Positions 48,008 through 59,462 are shown, numbered from the stretch's first letter. The stretch: DNA of 64,000 bases from Typha latifolia (GCA_019914945.1 CM034106.1:7316001-7380000); one strand, 5' to 3'. Notes: generated by a model from the letters alone, not told the origin. Translations and numbers: made by a program.

Positions 48008-48910
48008 TCATTCCAATTTCCATGCATACAGGAAGAAGCAGAACTCCGGAGCACCACTGCAAGTTCTAACAAGAGGGTGTTGTTCATTGTCACTCTGATT
48101 GATGCCATTCTGATGATCGTCGTCCACCGGCTGCCGTTCCAGCGCCGGCCCAGGCTTGAATATAAACAAGGCATGCGATCCCGGCCCCCCGAAGAGCCAG
48201 TCATGAACATCCCAGAAGACCTGCACCGGAGTCCGCTCGACGATCACCGTTTCGTTCCCCCGAAACTTCCATCGTAGATTGTCGACATGGATCAGCACAA
48301 CGCCGTCGATGCTTATCCACATCTCGGGGTCCTTGGGCCCGGAGATGGAGTTCTCGACGACGATGTCATGCTCCTTTTTCCGGTCATCAAACCTAGTCCT
48401 TGTGCAGAAGCTCTTCTTGCCAAAGACATTCTCCCTTTTGCACAACAATGTGGCATCCTCCAAAGAAGGCCTGGACTTGGTTTTCTTGTAGGCATCCTTC
48501 TTACAGTCACCTAACAAGAGGATCACCTCCTCATTGCATACCAGGGCGACATAGTAGTTCCCCGAGGGCTCAGGACTGCCGGAGAATTTAGCCGATCGAA
48601 GGTCCCAGAAGACGTCGAGGCGGCTGCCGTCAATCTCCAAGGGCTTGGAGCCCTTCTTGCTCCAAAAGGGCCACGGCTTTAGCTCAACCTTGCATGTCAA
48701 AGGGCCGTCGGCGTCGGAATTCTCGACGGAGACGGAGAAAGAGTGGTTGATGAGGTTCTTGTTCCACACGACGGTCACACGTCGTGCCACACCGGCAATC
48801 ATCGTTCGGTAGACGGCGATCACCGTACACTGTGCCGTCTTGTTGCTCGCCGTCTCATCCAAGTTCTTTTCAACGCAAGAGGATGGAGCATTGGTGCTCG
48901 GATCCTCCAT
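48008..48910 (-). CDS. DUF868 family protein
   Basis: An intronless frame of 300 aa, as usual for this plant-specific family. The function is unknown. Family features visible: QCTVIAVYRTMIAGVARRVTV and WNKNLINHSFSVSV near the N-terminus, LKPWPFWSKKGSK and FWDLRSAKFSGSPEPSGNYYVA in the middle, then VALVCNEEVILLLGD, and in the C-terminal half GPKDPEMWISIDG, HVDNLRWKFRGNETV and VQVFWDVHDWLFG. The first about 28 residues are Ser/Asn-rich and variable. No signal peptide or membrane segment. The tail (GPALERQPVDDD to the end) is hydrophilic. GC content is clearly above the flanks, as in many monocot single-exon genes. The start at 48910 is the first Met before the conserved region. Confidence 0.93.
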   Translation of the reverse strand: MEDPSTNAPSSCVEKNLDETASNKTAQCTVIAVYRTMIAGVARRVTVVWNKNLINHSFSVSVENSDADGPLTCKVELKPWPFWSKKGSKPLEIDGSRLDVFWDLRSAKFSGSPEPSGNYYVALVCNEEVILLLGDCKKDAYKKTKSRPSLEDATLLCKRENVFGKKSFCTRTRFDDRKKEHDIVVENSISGPKDPEMWISIDGVVLIHVDNLRWKFRGNETVIVERTPVQVFWDVHDWLFGGPGSHALFIFKPGPALERQPVDDDHQNGINQSDNEQHPLVRTCSGAPEFCFFLYAWKLE

Positions 48911-49929
48911 TTGCCGATCAAATTAACGAGCTCAACTCCTTCCTATATGCCCCATTGACACCCTTTTTTACACGAAAAAAAATCCTAGATACTCGAGCAA
49001 TTATGCAATATAATTCGCCCTCATACCAATTAATGCAATGTATTCATACCAATAACTTGATCATTGTAATCGGCTAACGACTACTGCTTCACATAACTCC
49101 TCCGACCAACCCAAGTGCAACAACATATACTGCAACGACGAAGAATGCGATAGATAATTGTTATGTTAATAGAGCTCTTAAAGCAAGAGATGAACAGAAA
49201 TGAAGAGGAAATGGTTCAAAGGAGGAGTAAAATTTTATGATTATTTTTCTCGTAAATAAAAGATAAAAAATAAGAGGAGACCAATTCAATCTCTTCTACA
49301 GTTTTGTTTGTTATGTTGACAATTGTGCCCCTTGATACAGGCCAAAATCAATTTGGAACAGTGTTAATGGATACCATATTGGAGCCCAAATACCAAGGGC
49401 ATATTAGTAAATGTGGTGAGTTAAAACAAACGAGCGGGAATTTAGCCACAAGTATCTCCGGGTACACAAATTGTTTAGGTACGTGGCAGTTGACCAGTTG
49501 AATCAAAATTAGGGTTTCGACCAAGTCAACTGTCAAGAAATCTAAATTGCATATAAAAAGAAGTTAGCAACTATATGTTTGACCCTAAAACTACCTAATA
49601 AAATTGCATCAAATTGCATTTTTATGTCCCAAATTCTATAATCCAAGCTGTTAAAAATTATATCCGAATTGCAAAACATAACGGAATGTCTCAATCACTG
49701 GGATACCTACCTAGAAAAGAAGTAGTGATCTGATTAACAACCTAATTATGAATGAATTATTTGTTAGTATATTATAATTCATATGTAGTTATAGTAAAGC
49801 CAATAAGATAGCTAACTAGTGATCAAAATGGGCTTATTATTGTCTTAAATAGTCTTTCTTTGTATCACTTTCCTTAACATTTTCTTGGACCAATTTTTGT
49901 GGGAATAACATTTGCTCTTTCCCTTAAGA
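48911..49929. other. DUF868 upstream region
   Basis: Presumed promoter, then AT-rich DNA. No further gene is seen up to the MITE-like end near 49930. Confidence 0.5.
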
Positions 49930-50355
49930 GCCTGTTAAGGTTGCAGGATGAGGAGAAATCAAAATTGGAATAAAATGAGGATTCATTCTGAAATAAAAGA
50001 TACTTTATTACTATTATAATTTAGTGTTTCATTGCAAAAAAGAAAGATACGTGTTGGATTAAAAATATGGGATAAGATGTGTTTGCTTATGACACTTGAA
50101 ATAAGAGATAAAAATAACCAAATTGATCTTATTGCTCTCTTCCTAGTTCGTCAATAGATATTTTTCTTTTTTGTTTGGGAGAGATAGGAAATAGGTTCAA
50201 ATTTAAATACAATTTGTAGTTTTATTTACAATAATTATATTAACTTCTCATGGTTATTTTTACATTTCTTAGCCAAAAGTAATTTAACTTAATTCGTCAT
50301 AATTTAGACAATATAAATACTATAAAAAATAATAGGATCACAAATATACATCAAA
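49929..50355 (-). mobile_element. MITE-like element, copy 2, left part (split by nested insertions)
   Basis: It begins GAGCCTGTTAAGGTTGCAGG, comparable with the right end of copy 1 (22952-23721) in reverse complement. 50150-50340 matches 23285-23480 in reverse orientation closely, including 'aatttaacttaattcgtcat'. The homology stops where the gypsy LTR begins at 50356 and resumes after it. Confidence 0.65.
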
Positions 50356-50704
50356 TGATGTGTTGAGTCATAACTGAATCATCTCACTTTTGTCGGATAG
50401 AACCCACTTATATAGGCTTAGTTGTTTATTATTTTTGGAGGATTTTTGCCCTTTGGCTTAAGCGTTTGAACAACTGATGGGTCGTTCGGATATCTCATTC
50501 GAACAGCTTCATGATGCTGTAGACTAAGAACAAGCTTTGTCGAGACATTCGAATGCCATCCAAGCCATTTGAATGTCTAATGCTAATCTCAATCCTATTA
50601 GGGTTATTTTAAATGTTTGCTTGAGTTAGGATTGGACTCCTAATATATATAGATATATCTAATCTAAGATATTATTAATGAATATTGAGCATATCTCCTC
50701 CTAC

Positions 50705-50727
50705 CTCTCTCTCTCTCTCTCTCTCTC
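50705..50727 (+). repeat. (CT)n microsatellite in the 5' LTR
   Basis: An uninterrupted CT run. The 3' LTR has a broken-up version at the same place, so it grew after insertion or was lost from the other copy. Confidence 0.9.
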
Positions 50728-51449
50728 AAGCTAAGGTCATTGTCCTTCCTCCCTTCTTCGATTGATATATCTCCCTAGACCCTTAGGGGCAACCATTGTC
50801 TCATTTAGTTTCCCATCTAAACCTCAAATCTGCCCATTCTATCTTCATCTTAATTATCTCCCACACAATCATCACCACCATCAATCTCTATCCTTTCACT
50901 CTATTTAACCCACCTTAGCTAGGAACATATCATTTGGTATCAATGCTATTGTTTCTCAGACCAAATACCTACTACTAGATCCATAGCAATGCACTCACAT
51001 AAAGGCACATTTGCAGTAGTGAAAGTGATAGCTTCTAAGGAGATCTATCCGATCCCTAACTCACCAATGATCGCGTCACTTCTACTATGCCAAGACATCC
51101 ATATCTAGTCCAAATGACAGCCACCTTGATAGAATCGCCTCTATGGAGGCATTCACTCAAGCTTTTATTAGCTCACAATGGTGCCCCATAGTGGAGCCTC
51201 CACTTTGCAACTAGACCCCTCCACCTCCGATGTGTGAAAGATGATTTTTGAGGCTATGCCACCGTTAATGGAGCCCTTGCTGCTTATTCCAGTGGCAAGG
51301 CGACCCAAAATAGCCATCGATTACCACCGACCTCTACCCAAGCAATTAGTTGAAGACTTTGAAGATCAGGAAGAGTATGAGGACTTGGTGTCTCAATGGT
51401 CATATCCAAGGCATGGTTGTGCCACACAATGCCTGAGTGAACCCATGGA

Positions 51450-52690
51450 GAGAAGACCACCGAGATGTGAGATTTCAAGGTCGAATAATACGACTTGAAT
51501 TTCTAAAGCCCAGGAGCGAAGATCCTCTTGACTGAATCTACCTCTCTGAGCAATTCTTCTTCTTTCAAGGGGCAGCGAAGGATCACAAAGTATTCTTGAT
51601 ATCATTCCATCTAGAGAGAGTTACCATAAAGTGGTACCAAGACGCCCAAAGAGTGAGGCTACTTGACTCGTGAAATGAGTTCACTGGTGCTCTTTGTATG
51701 CGATTTGGTTCGACTGAATATAAAAACTTTCAGACCATATTGACTAAGCTGACCTAGAAGACAACTGCCCGAGCGTTCCAAGAAGAGTTTGAAAGGGTGA
51801 GCAATTAGGTTAATGTTAGTGGACTTGGGGTTGAAAGCACCTTCATTAGCAATCTCTAACGGGACATTTAAATTGAGGTGAAAGCCGCATGACCGTAGAC
51901 CTTGTTAGAGGCTTTCACTATGTCCCAAATGATAGAGGAGAAGATAAGGGACTTTGAAACACAATGCAGAGTGGGTGGACAATAGCTAATGCGAGGAACC
52001 CACCTCTGCCAACAATGGCCACACTCGTTGCTGTGGGTGGACTAATGAGGCCAACACAGAATTGCCCTACATCGAGTCTTCTAGAGGTTAAGGGGCCTCT
52101 GAGGGCCCTTATTGATCAAATAATGCTAGCCTAGGTGGAACAACAAAAGGCAAAAGGGCTATGCATCTACTGCGATGAGAGATACAATCGATGCACAAAT
52201 ACGTCTAGCCAATGTTCTCGATAATGCTATTCTAATAAATGGGTGAAGATAAAAATAAAGAACCAGCGAAGGATAATGTAGATAAAGAGTTTGCTATTTG
52301 GGAGATGCTAGATGATAGTGAGAAAGTTTATGTTGAGATTTTTCTTACATGCTTATGCTGACTCTTCGAGTCGATGACACCATGAAGAAGCATACGATGC
52401 CTAGACTTATTGACACAGGAAGTTATCATAATTTCTTGGATGAGCAAATGATCTAGAAGATTGGATTGAGATTAGAGTCGATCCTAGGCTTCAATGTGAT
52501 GATTAGACATGACACCACTTAGAGAGGAGAGAGCATATGCTACAGAGTCATATTGAAGATTCAAGGATACTTGTTGACATTGGATTTTTACCTATTGGCT
52601 CTTTGAGGATAGATTTCAAGAGGAATGGTGACACATACATATAGCTTGATGGGATTCACTTTGTAACAAATGGAAGGGCTGCCTAAGCCA
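51450..52690 (+). pseudogene. Gypsy gag-protease remnant
   Basis: Read across frames with stops, the gag core is SEQFFFFQGAAKDHKV, then ISFHLERVTIKWYQ, FTGALCMRFGSTEY, FQEEFERVSN and LLEAFTMSQMIEEKI (about 51530-51950). A C-x2-C knuckle remnant (CIYCDERYNRC) follows near 52160-52200, then the aspartic protease RLIDTGSYHNFLDEQ near 52400-52445 and IQGYLLTLDFYLLAL near 52560-52600. Many stop codons are present, so it is not functional. Confidence 0.85.
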
Positions 52691-53431
52691 CCCTAGATAG
52701 TGATGGATATGTAGGAGTTGCCACAACCATCAATATCCCCACTAGAGGCCATGGAGGCCTGTTTCTCTAATTCCTCACTTTGAAAATAAAATAAAATAAG
52801 CGGAAGCGTGCTAGAGTGATGTGATATGGTCTCAATCATGTCACCTCACAAAGGACATTAGGTTCGTTAAGCTGAACCTGTTTATCTAGGTTTAGTTATT
52901 TATTACTTTTAGAGAATTTTTGGCCTCACGCTCGGGTGTTTGAATGCCTAATAGGCCACTGAACACTCTTGTTCATACAATTTCATGACGCTGCAGATTG
53001 AGACCAAGTTTCATCTACGCATTCGAATGCTCGACACCGATCTCAGTCTGATTAGAGTTATCTTAAATGTTGGTTTGAGTTAGACTTTATATATATAGTA
53101 ATATAATCTAGGGTATCGTTGATGAATATTGAGCATTTCTCCATCTTCTACCTCTCATCTATCTCTCATCTCATCTCCCTCTTATTCTCTCAAGCTAAGA
53201 TCGTCACCCTTCCTACCTATTTCAATAATCGTTCCTCCCTAAACCCTCTGGGCTAGCCACTCCTCCGTCCTTTTCTACTTTTAACTCAGATCCACTCATT
53301 CCATCTTTTTCTTCATCATTTCCTACACCATCGTTGACATCATCAATCTCCATTGTTCCACCCTTTTTAACCCACCGTAGCTAGTAACATATCACTAATA
53401 TTAGAATATTTCTCACGATAAATAAATTCTA

Positions 53432-54478
53432 GGGAAATTTGTATATAACACCCTGTCTTTTAGCTAAATTTGCATTTACACATTACATTTTCACTATTTA
53501 TAAATTGAGCCCTATGATTTAGGGAATATGTGCAAAAAACACCCTGAGTTAGATTTCACCGTGAGAATATTCCATTAATTATATATATTTTATTTTTAAA
53601 ATACCTTAAATGCCTAAAATACCCTTAGGTTGACCCAAGGTTGACCGACCCCTAGGTTGATCCACGGGACGACAACGCAACCACCACCTTCGCCCGCGTC
53701 CTCGACGGGGATCTTGGCGTCCTCGATGGGGATTCGGAGTGGTTGAGCGTTGACCCCGAGGGCACGGCCACGACGGGCAAGGCCGCACTCTCGTCTGAGC
53801 AGCTGAGTCCCCGATCCCGGCGAAGTCCCCAATCTCGGACCAAACTCCGGCGTAGCCGAGTGGCGGAGTCCCCAATCTCAAGCCAAACCCAGTGTCCAAC
53901 ACCTCGCCCATCACGTCGCTCCCTGCCATCACGTCGCGAACGCCGAATCCCGGCGAGGGAGGTGGGAATAATGAGGAGGGAGGAGAGAATGAGGTGTGAG
54001 GAGGGAGGATGAGTGTTAGGTCGGTTGATGAGGAGGGAGGAGGAAGGAGGGAGGGGGAGGAAGGAGGAGGGAGGAAGATTGGGTTTAGATCAGACGGTGG
54101 AGAAGGGTTGGTTGGATTTAGTTGGTTAGTGGGTTGGGTTGGGTTTAGTTAGTTAGTGGGTTGGGTTGGGTTTAGTTGGTTAGTTGGTTTGGGTTGGGTT
54201 TAATTGGTTAGTTGGTTTGGGTTGGATTTAGTTGGTTAGGTTTAGTTGGGTTAGGTTGGGTGGGGTTGGGTTTAGTTGGGTTAGGTTAAGGGTATTTTTG
54301 TAATTTCTTAGTACAGTTAATTTAACTCATGTGTTTGGTTAAATTTAACTAACGGATTTAACAGCAGGATGTTTTCTTCACATATGCCCTAAATCATAGG
54401 ACTCGATTTACAAATAGTAAAAATATAGGGTGTAAATGCAAATTTTATTAAAAGACAGGTATTATATACAAATTTCTA
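53432..54478. mobile_element. Mutator-like element with long terminal inverted repeats
   Basis: About 125-130 bp inverted repeats (53432-53560 and 54350-54478) share blocks such as AAATTTGTATATAA, AAATTTGCATTTACAC and CCTATGATTTAGGG. Flanking 9-mers taaattcta and tatattcta match 8/9, the Mutator-type duplication length. The interior 53640-54060 is strongly GC-rich with open frames on both strands but no MURA, and is followed by a GGTTGGGTTTAGTT-type minisatellite. It ends 154 bp from the HMA stop codon. Confidence 0.85.
54105..54295 (+). repeat. GGTTTAGTTGGTTAGT-type minisatellite
   Basis: Degenerate tandem G/T-rich units of about 14-30 bp (ggttgggtttagttggttag and variants), inside the Mutator-like element. 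Confidence 0.85.
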
Positions 54479-54600
54479 TATATTCTAATACATTATTAAG
54501 TATATTACAGTCACTATAAACATATACTAATAACCACCATTCAAAAATAAAAATTTAATAATATTTTGGTAATAACATAACTAATCTTTCTCCAAAATTA
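54479..54600 (-). mobile_element. MITE-like copy 2, further part after nested insertions
   Basis: 'Attctaatacattattaag' followed by 'tatattacagtcac' matches the reverse complement of copy 1 at about 23225-23255 ('ttaccaagtatattatggtcac'). The short piece 53395-53431 should also belong to it. Homology fades after about 54520, so the far end is uncertain. Confidence 0.5.
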
Positions 54601-54631
54601 ACACCTTTTATACTCTTTTGTGTCACATCAA

Positions 54632-55159
54632 CTATAATAACGAAACTTCTATTTCAACTCCTCTTTTTATAAGAATAGGATTATAGTTAGGCTCAAGAAG
54701 AAACAAGGTAAGAATACGGTTCTTCTTCTCTTCTTTCTTCTCCTCTTCTCCTACACTGATCAACTCCGCGTAGTGCATCCGTTTCCGAAGCATTCTAGTT
54801 AGGGCAACTGGGTCAACTCCATCGCCAACGACGACAATCTTATCTTCTCCGTCCAGTGATGCAGATATTACACCTACCAAGTTAACATTTTACAACTTAA
54901 TTATTTAAGTACAACAAGTTGTATATATATATATACTACTGTTTGCTAAGAATAAATAAGTTGATGATTACCAGAGAAGCCAACAACAATCTTGAGAGCC
55001 TTTGATCTCTTTGTTGTACACTCCATAGAGGCCAGTTTCATTAAGCAACAAAGGTAGCCTGCACTATAACCACCCTCCATAGACACCTTGATCACAATCT
55101 TTTGCTGCAATATATTAATGATTCAAGTTACAGATCTCTATGATCTCAAGCTAATCTAG

Positions 55160-55209
<50 letters not shown>

Positions 55210-55246
55210 TAGAGATGATCATTAACTAATTACTTACCTTAACCAT
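54632..55246 (-). CDS. Heavy-metal-associated (HMA) domain protein, HPP-like
   Basis: A small ferredoxin-fold HMA protein of the plant HPP/HIPP group (metal binding or protein interaction, often stress or immunity related). Exons on the minus strand are 55246-55238 (M-V-K only), 55104-54972 and 54873-54632, giving 127 aa and a TAG stop. Beta strand 1 KIVIKVSM is followed by an unusual loop, then TKRSKALKIVVG, GVISASLDGEDKIVVVGDGVDPVALTRMLRKR and the basic/acidic tail EEEKKEEKK. The metal-binding loop is degenerate: aligned to M-x-C-x-x-C it reads M-E-C-T-T-K, and 18 extra residues (54 nt bounded by the repeat TCTATGGAG) precede it. The last about 29 residues (NRILTLFLL.. to VSLL) are not typical, and there is no C-terminal isoprenylation box. 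Splice sites and phases agree. Confidence 0.88.
55165..55207. repeat. (AT)n microsatellite
   Basis: About 20 AT repeats within intron 1 of the HMA gene, likely length-variable. Confidence 0.95.
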
Positions 55247-55340
55247 GTTAGTGTTGGAAAAGTAAGCTGCTATGAGAATCTAAAATAGGATATTTGTTAG
55301 TTGCTGGATGGGTTGCGAAGTAGGAAGCAAAAGCTGCAGC

Positions 55341-55350
55341 CTTTTTATAG
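55341..55350 (-). promoter_or_regulatory. TATA box of the HMA gene
   Basis: The minus strand reads CTATAAAAAG, 95-104 bp upstream of the ATG at 55246. Transcription would start near 55310, leaving a leader of about 65 nt. The motif and spacing are good; function is inferred. Confidence 0.6.
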
Positions 55351-55359
55351 AGAAGATGG

Positions 55360-58300
55360 AAGAGAGAATTAAGTGGGCTTCGTGGAAGGTAATTAATAAG
55401 GAATTAAACTAAACGAGACACGGTTTCACATTGACAATACGTTAGGTGGCCTCAATATTTTCTTTTTCTTTGTTACTCCGTAGTAGTAGTTATCAGGGAC
55501 CCAAGTGTTCGATGTTCCTTAAGTCCAAGTCCTCTTCTGTGGTCTTTTTTTAAAGTTAAAGTAAATGACTCACCTAGCAGAAGTGAAAGAAAGAGACAAT
55601 TAAGAGAAATGCATGTCTTGTGGCTCGAGCTAGAGCCGAGCTAAAATTTTGAGCTAAAAAATATATTGAGCGGAGCTGAGCTTTGCCAGCATCGGCCCAG
55701 CTCAAGCTCGATTAGGTTTGATAATATATATCTGCATTTAGCTTTTTAAGTCCTTAAGCCCAAACAAGCCCATAGAGTTGTCAAACCAAGCTCGAGCTTG
55801 TAGCTGAAGATGAGCTAAGCTGAGCCATGTTTAAGCTCGAGTAGAAAATTTTTGTAATCGAAATCAAGCTTAGCTAAGTCCATCTCGCTTAAGCTTAGTT
55901 CATTTACACCCTTGAAATTAGTCAATTCGTAATCTTTTCTTATTTGCTTATTTATAAATAGTAAATTAAATACCACTCTTTCTCTCTCTGAGTGTGCTTA
56001 AGTACAATTAATGTAAACAATCTTATTTTTTATGGCAAGTGAATGAGTATAATAAAGTTATCAATACACTTTTTTCTTTTTACCAAAATGCATGTACATA
56101 AAATTTTTATTTATATTCAAAGCATATACAACAACTAAACATTTTTTAGATTAAAGGACTATAAGAAGTCAAGCATAAAAGATAGTTCCCCTTTTTTGAG
56201 GCTTGTATGTTTGTTTCTAAGTCCCAACAGCTACGATTCTAATTCGTAGTTGATATGCTAACAACAAAAGTAGGCTTAGGTTAGATTACCCTTTCGCCCC
56301 AATCCTAAGGATATTAATCTTACAACAATTATTAAAAAAGCCACTTGACCCACTATTTTATATTTTATAAGGTTTTTTCTTTCTATTTAATTATCTTAGG
56401 TTAACCCCAATCAAGGAGATAATGACCTATTGCGGAAACACAAATATAGGTAAATAATTAAAACAAACACAAATGATTTTTATATAGAAATCCCAAACAT
56501 AGTTAAAAACTATGAATCCTTTCATCTACGATTAAATCGATCACCGATAATATGCAAATGTAAGAATTACTTACAAACTGCTTACTAAATCTCATAGTTA
56601 TATCTGAACTTGTCATACTCACTAGAACCTATGATGAATTTATTTTTTGTGGCTAATCAATTCAATCTCAATAACCCTCGAAATTAGATAAAACCTATTC
56701 TAGTGCCCTTCGAGCTTGCACCTTATTTTGAAGATGGATCTGGAAGAAATGATTAGAAAATGTCCAAAGAAACTCAAATCTTTAATCCCCTTTGATCACC
56801 AAAGAACCTCATAGACTCTTTTTTAGGGCCTCGAAGTATGTTCTCTCCTCATCCTCTATGAACTAGGGTTTAATAATTTATATCTCTGTGAAAAAATACT
56901 TTTAAGTAAACTCCTTATGATTTTATGCCCTCTATCAAAAGCATTCGAACACCCTAAGGTCCATTTGAATGATCTAATAGTTGACTGAATGCAGAGTGGC
57001 TATTATAATGCCGTTGAGAGTATTTTTTTTCATACTGCTTTAAACATTATGACATTGTTTGAATACTTCAAAAATGACTTTCATACTATCTCAAATGTTA
57101 CAGAATCATTTAAATATTCTTCTAATGATTCAGAAGATGTCTTTTAATTCGTCCCAAATCTAGTAAAGTGTATGTTAAATATGAATTGAAGCCTCCTTTT
57201 ATATACAATTATGCTCATATAAAATATTCAAAATACATCTAAAAAGGTCTTTTGTAAGTAAATTGCCAATACAAAAAAAAATCTAGCGCTACTTTTTCCA
57301 TAAAATTTGCTCACAATCGATGGGAATAATGTTAGTAATTACGCATTACTTTCCAAAATCCCAATTAGAATAATATTCTTGGCCACCAAATCGAAATGAA
57401 TCAATTAAATTGGTTACACAAGTGACCTTATCTAACCCATTTAAGGGTTCATATATTTGCATTTAATATTTTAATCTCTTTGATAAATGAATTGTGTTTG
57501 TGCTTAATTTTGCTTAATCTAGTCCAATCTGAACTTGATTTAATTCGAATATCCTAACCCAACAAACTCACCACCCTTAGTTTGTGAATATGACATTATG
57601 CGCAGCTAGTGACAGCCATTAGAGTAATTCCAACTTTAATAACTAAGAAGGCAAAATGCTTGAGATCTTTCAGGTTATGAAATTATAATGTTATAATAAT
57701 TGTGAAAAAGAAAAAACTTCGTGAGATAACTATTAGGGCCTAATAATACAATACTTAGTAAATCATTCAGTTTTGCCGCCCCAAACTTACGGGCTTAATA
57801 AATTAGAATGTGGTATAATATGTCCTAACACGCTACGGTGAAAATAAGTAGGAATAAATTTATTACCTTAGTGAAAGATTTGATACTAAGATATACCTTC
57901 CCTTTGTGTGCATATTTTGCATCGTATGCATAGTTATCAAAACCGGACTAGATGTTAAGCCGATTAGAAATTTGAGTCGCTTAGTCATTAGTTTGCTTGT
58001 TGGTATTTTATTAAGGAATATTTAAATAATATATATAGTTCTAAATAATTTTGAAAAGATAAAATAATATCTACAAAAATAATACAATTATATTTCATCT
58101 ATTATTTAGCCATTTTTGTTGTAGGAGCTAAATTCAGATTTAATTATCATTTAGTATTATTTAGTTATTTTAACTAATATTTTGGTTTAAGTATATCAAG
58201 TCATATGATTTGTTTTTAATTTGAAAAAAAATATTAAGCAGCTCCATCCTCTCAGTAGGAGGATGTGTCACCTCTTTGTATTGTTAACTCTATTCTTAGG

Positions 58301-58550
58301 GATAATGGCTCCCCTTTGTTTTATTTCTTTACTGTCATTTATCCCATGCTAGTCATTATTATCCCTCTTTCTTCAATGTGCTTCCATAGATTGCTTTCCC
58401 CTCCTCTCATCTATCACCTTGTCCAACTAGGGTACTCTCCTCCCCCTCCCTTAACCTAGATATTTACCTTCTCCCAGGCCCTTCCCCTCTTACTTCTCCC
58501 TCGCTCTCCACACTACATCCCTTCCACGACTATTCAGGATTTCAATTTGC
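55360..58550. other. Intergenic, no gene seen
   Basis: 55620-55912 is rich in 'gctcgagc'/'aagctcgag' and ends 'catttacacccttg', the typical end of a plant hAT MITE whose left end was not found. 55930-58250 is AT-rich without recognisable content. Confidence 0.5.
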
Positions 58551-58559
58551 TAAGATCTA

Positions 58560-59462
58560 TGGGGTAGAAAGCCTCACAAAAATGCAAAGGGGTTTCCCAT
58601 TAGAAAGGCCAAGCCTATGATTGTTCTAAAGAATTCCCTAGGTTATATCATCTCTCTAGCATTATAGTAACTAAGTTCACCAGAGCATTAAATTTCTCGT
58701 ACTCTAACTAGAACCACTCAAACTTGAACAGGGTCTACCTGACCTTTGCACTTTACCCAAATGGATCAAAAGCGGAGTATAATCAGAGGCAATACGCGGG
58801 AGATGGTCAACAAAAACATCAGCATAATGGTCCGAGAAAGCACCATTAACAAAAACTCGATCAAGCCTGGTGAGGACTCTAGAATTGCCATGCCTTTTAT
58901 TACATCAAGTAAATGGACAACCCTTAAACATGAAATCAATAAGGCCAGCAAAGGACAAAAATGAGCAGAAAACACGAATAGAGTAGTTGAGATGAAAAGG
59001 GTTACCCCCTAAATTTATCCTCAGAATTCTTAGTACAATTAAAATCACCTAAAACCATCCATAGAATATCACAATTATTGAAAAAACTCAATTCATACCA
59101 CAAATAATTACACTGTAGAACAATAGTATTAGCATAGATAGCAGAGAGAAGCAAAGGCATTTTACTTGACTTAGAGATTACCAGATAACTAACTTAGGGG
59201 AGGTATGAACAATAGAGGCTTGGAGGGACGCCACTCTCCACTCGATCATGATGTCGCTTGCCGCACCCATTCTAGCAATGAAGATCCCCATCCAAATAGG
59301 GGCTAGCTTGCATAGAAAAGCCACCATATTAGGGTAGTTAAGATGTGATTCAAGGAGAATAAGCAGATTTGGAACATAAGTATTTAAGAGGTGTTGAAAA
59401 GAGGACCACCCTTCTCGTTTAGCAATGCCACGATAATTCCAACATATCAACTTCATAAACAA
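58560..59462 (-). pseudogene. LINE (L1-type) ORF2 endonuclease fragment
   Basis: Minus-strand, frame-broken endonuclease/exonuclease/phosphatase domain. It starts MKLICWNYRGIAKREG (59456 downward), then NLLILLESHL, SAIYAN, GDFN (59049-59038) and CNKRHGNSRVLTRLDRVFVN (about 58900-58830). It ends HLPRIASDYTPLLIHLGK, where the family has SDH. No reverse transcriptase follows, so it is a truncated dead copy. Confidence 0.85.

Larger units (their letters stand above)
50356..53394 (+). mobile_element. Ty3/gypsy LTR element with gag and protease only
   Basis: LTRs are 50356-50932 and 52817-53394. They are similar throughout, with 'gaatattgagcat' and 'ctctcaagctaag' blocks in both, and end ACATATCA. 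The primer site TGGTATCA (50935-50942, initiator Met type) follows the left LTR. The 1.9 kb interior encodes broken gag, a zinc-knuckle-like segment and a retropepsin motif but no reverse transcriptase, RNase H or integrase. The gap from protease straight to the 3' LTR suggests an internal deletion or a gag-pro-only form. Confidence 0.85.

Noticed and set aside
48077..49077. Multiple plus-strand frames over DUF868
   Set aside because: Shadow frames of the GC-rich minus-strand gene.
54972..55104. Treating the 54-nt HMA insertion as an intron
   Set aside because: It keeps the frame, lacks a usable GT..AG pair that restores the domain, and is below the usual minimal plant intron length.
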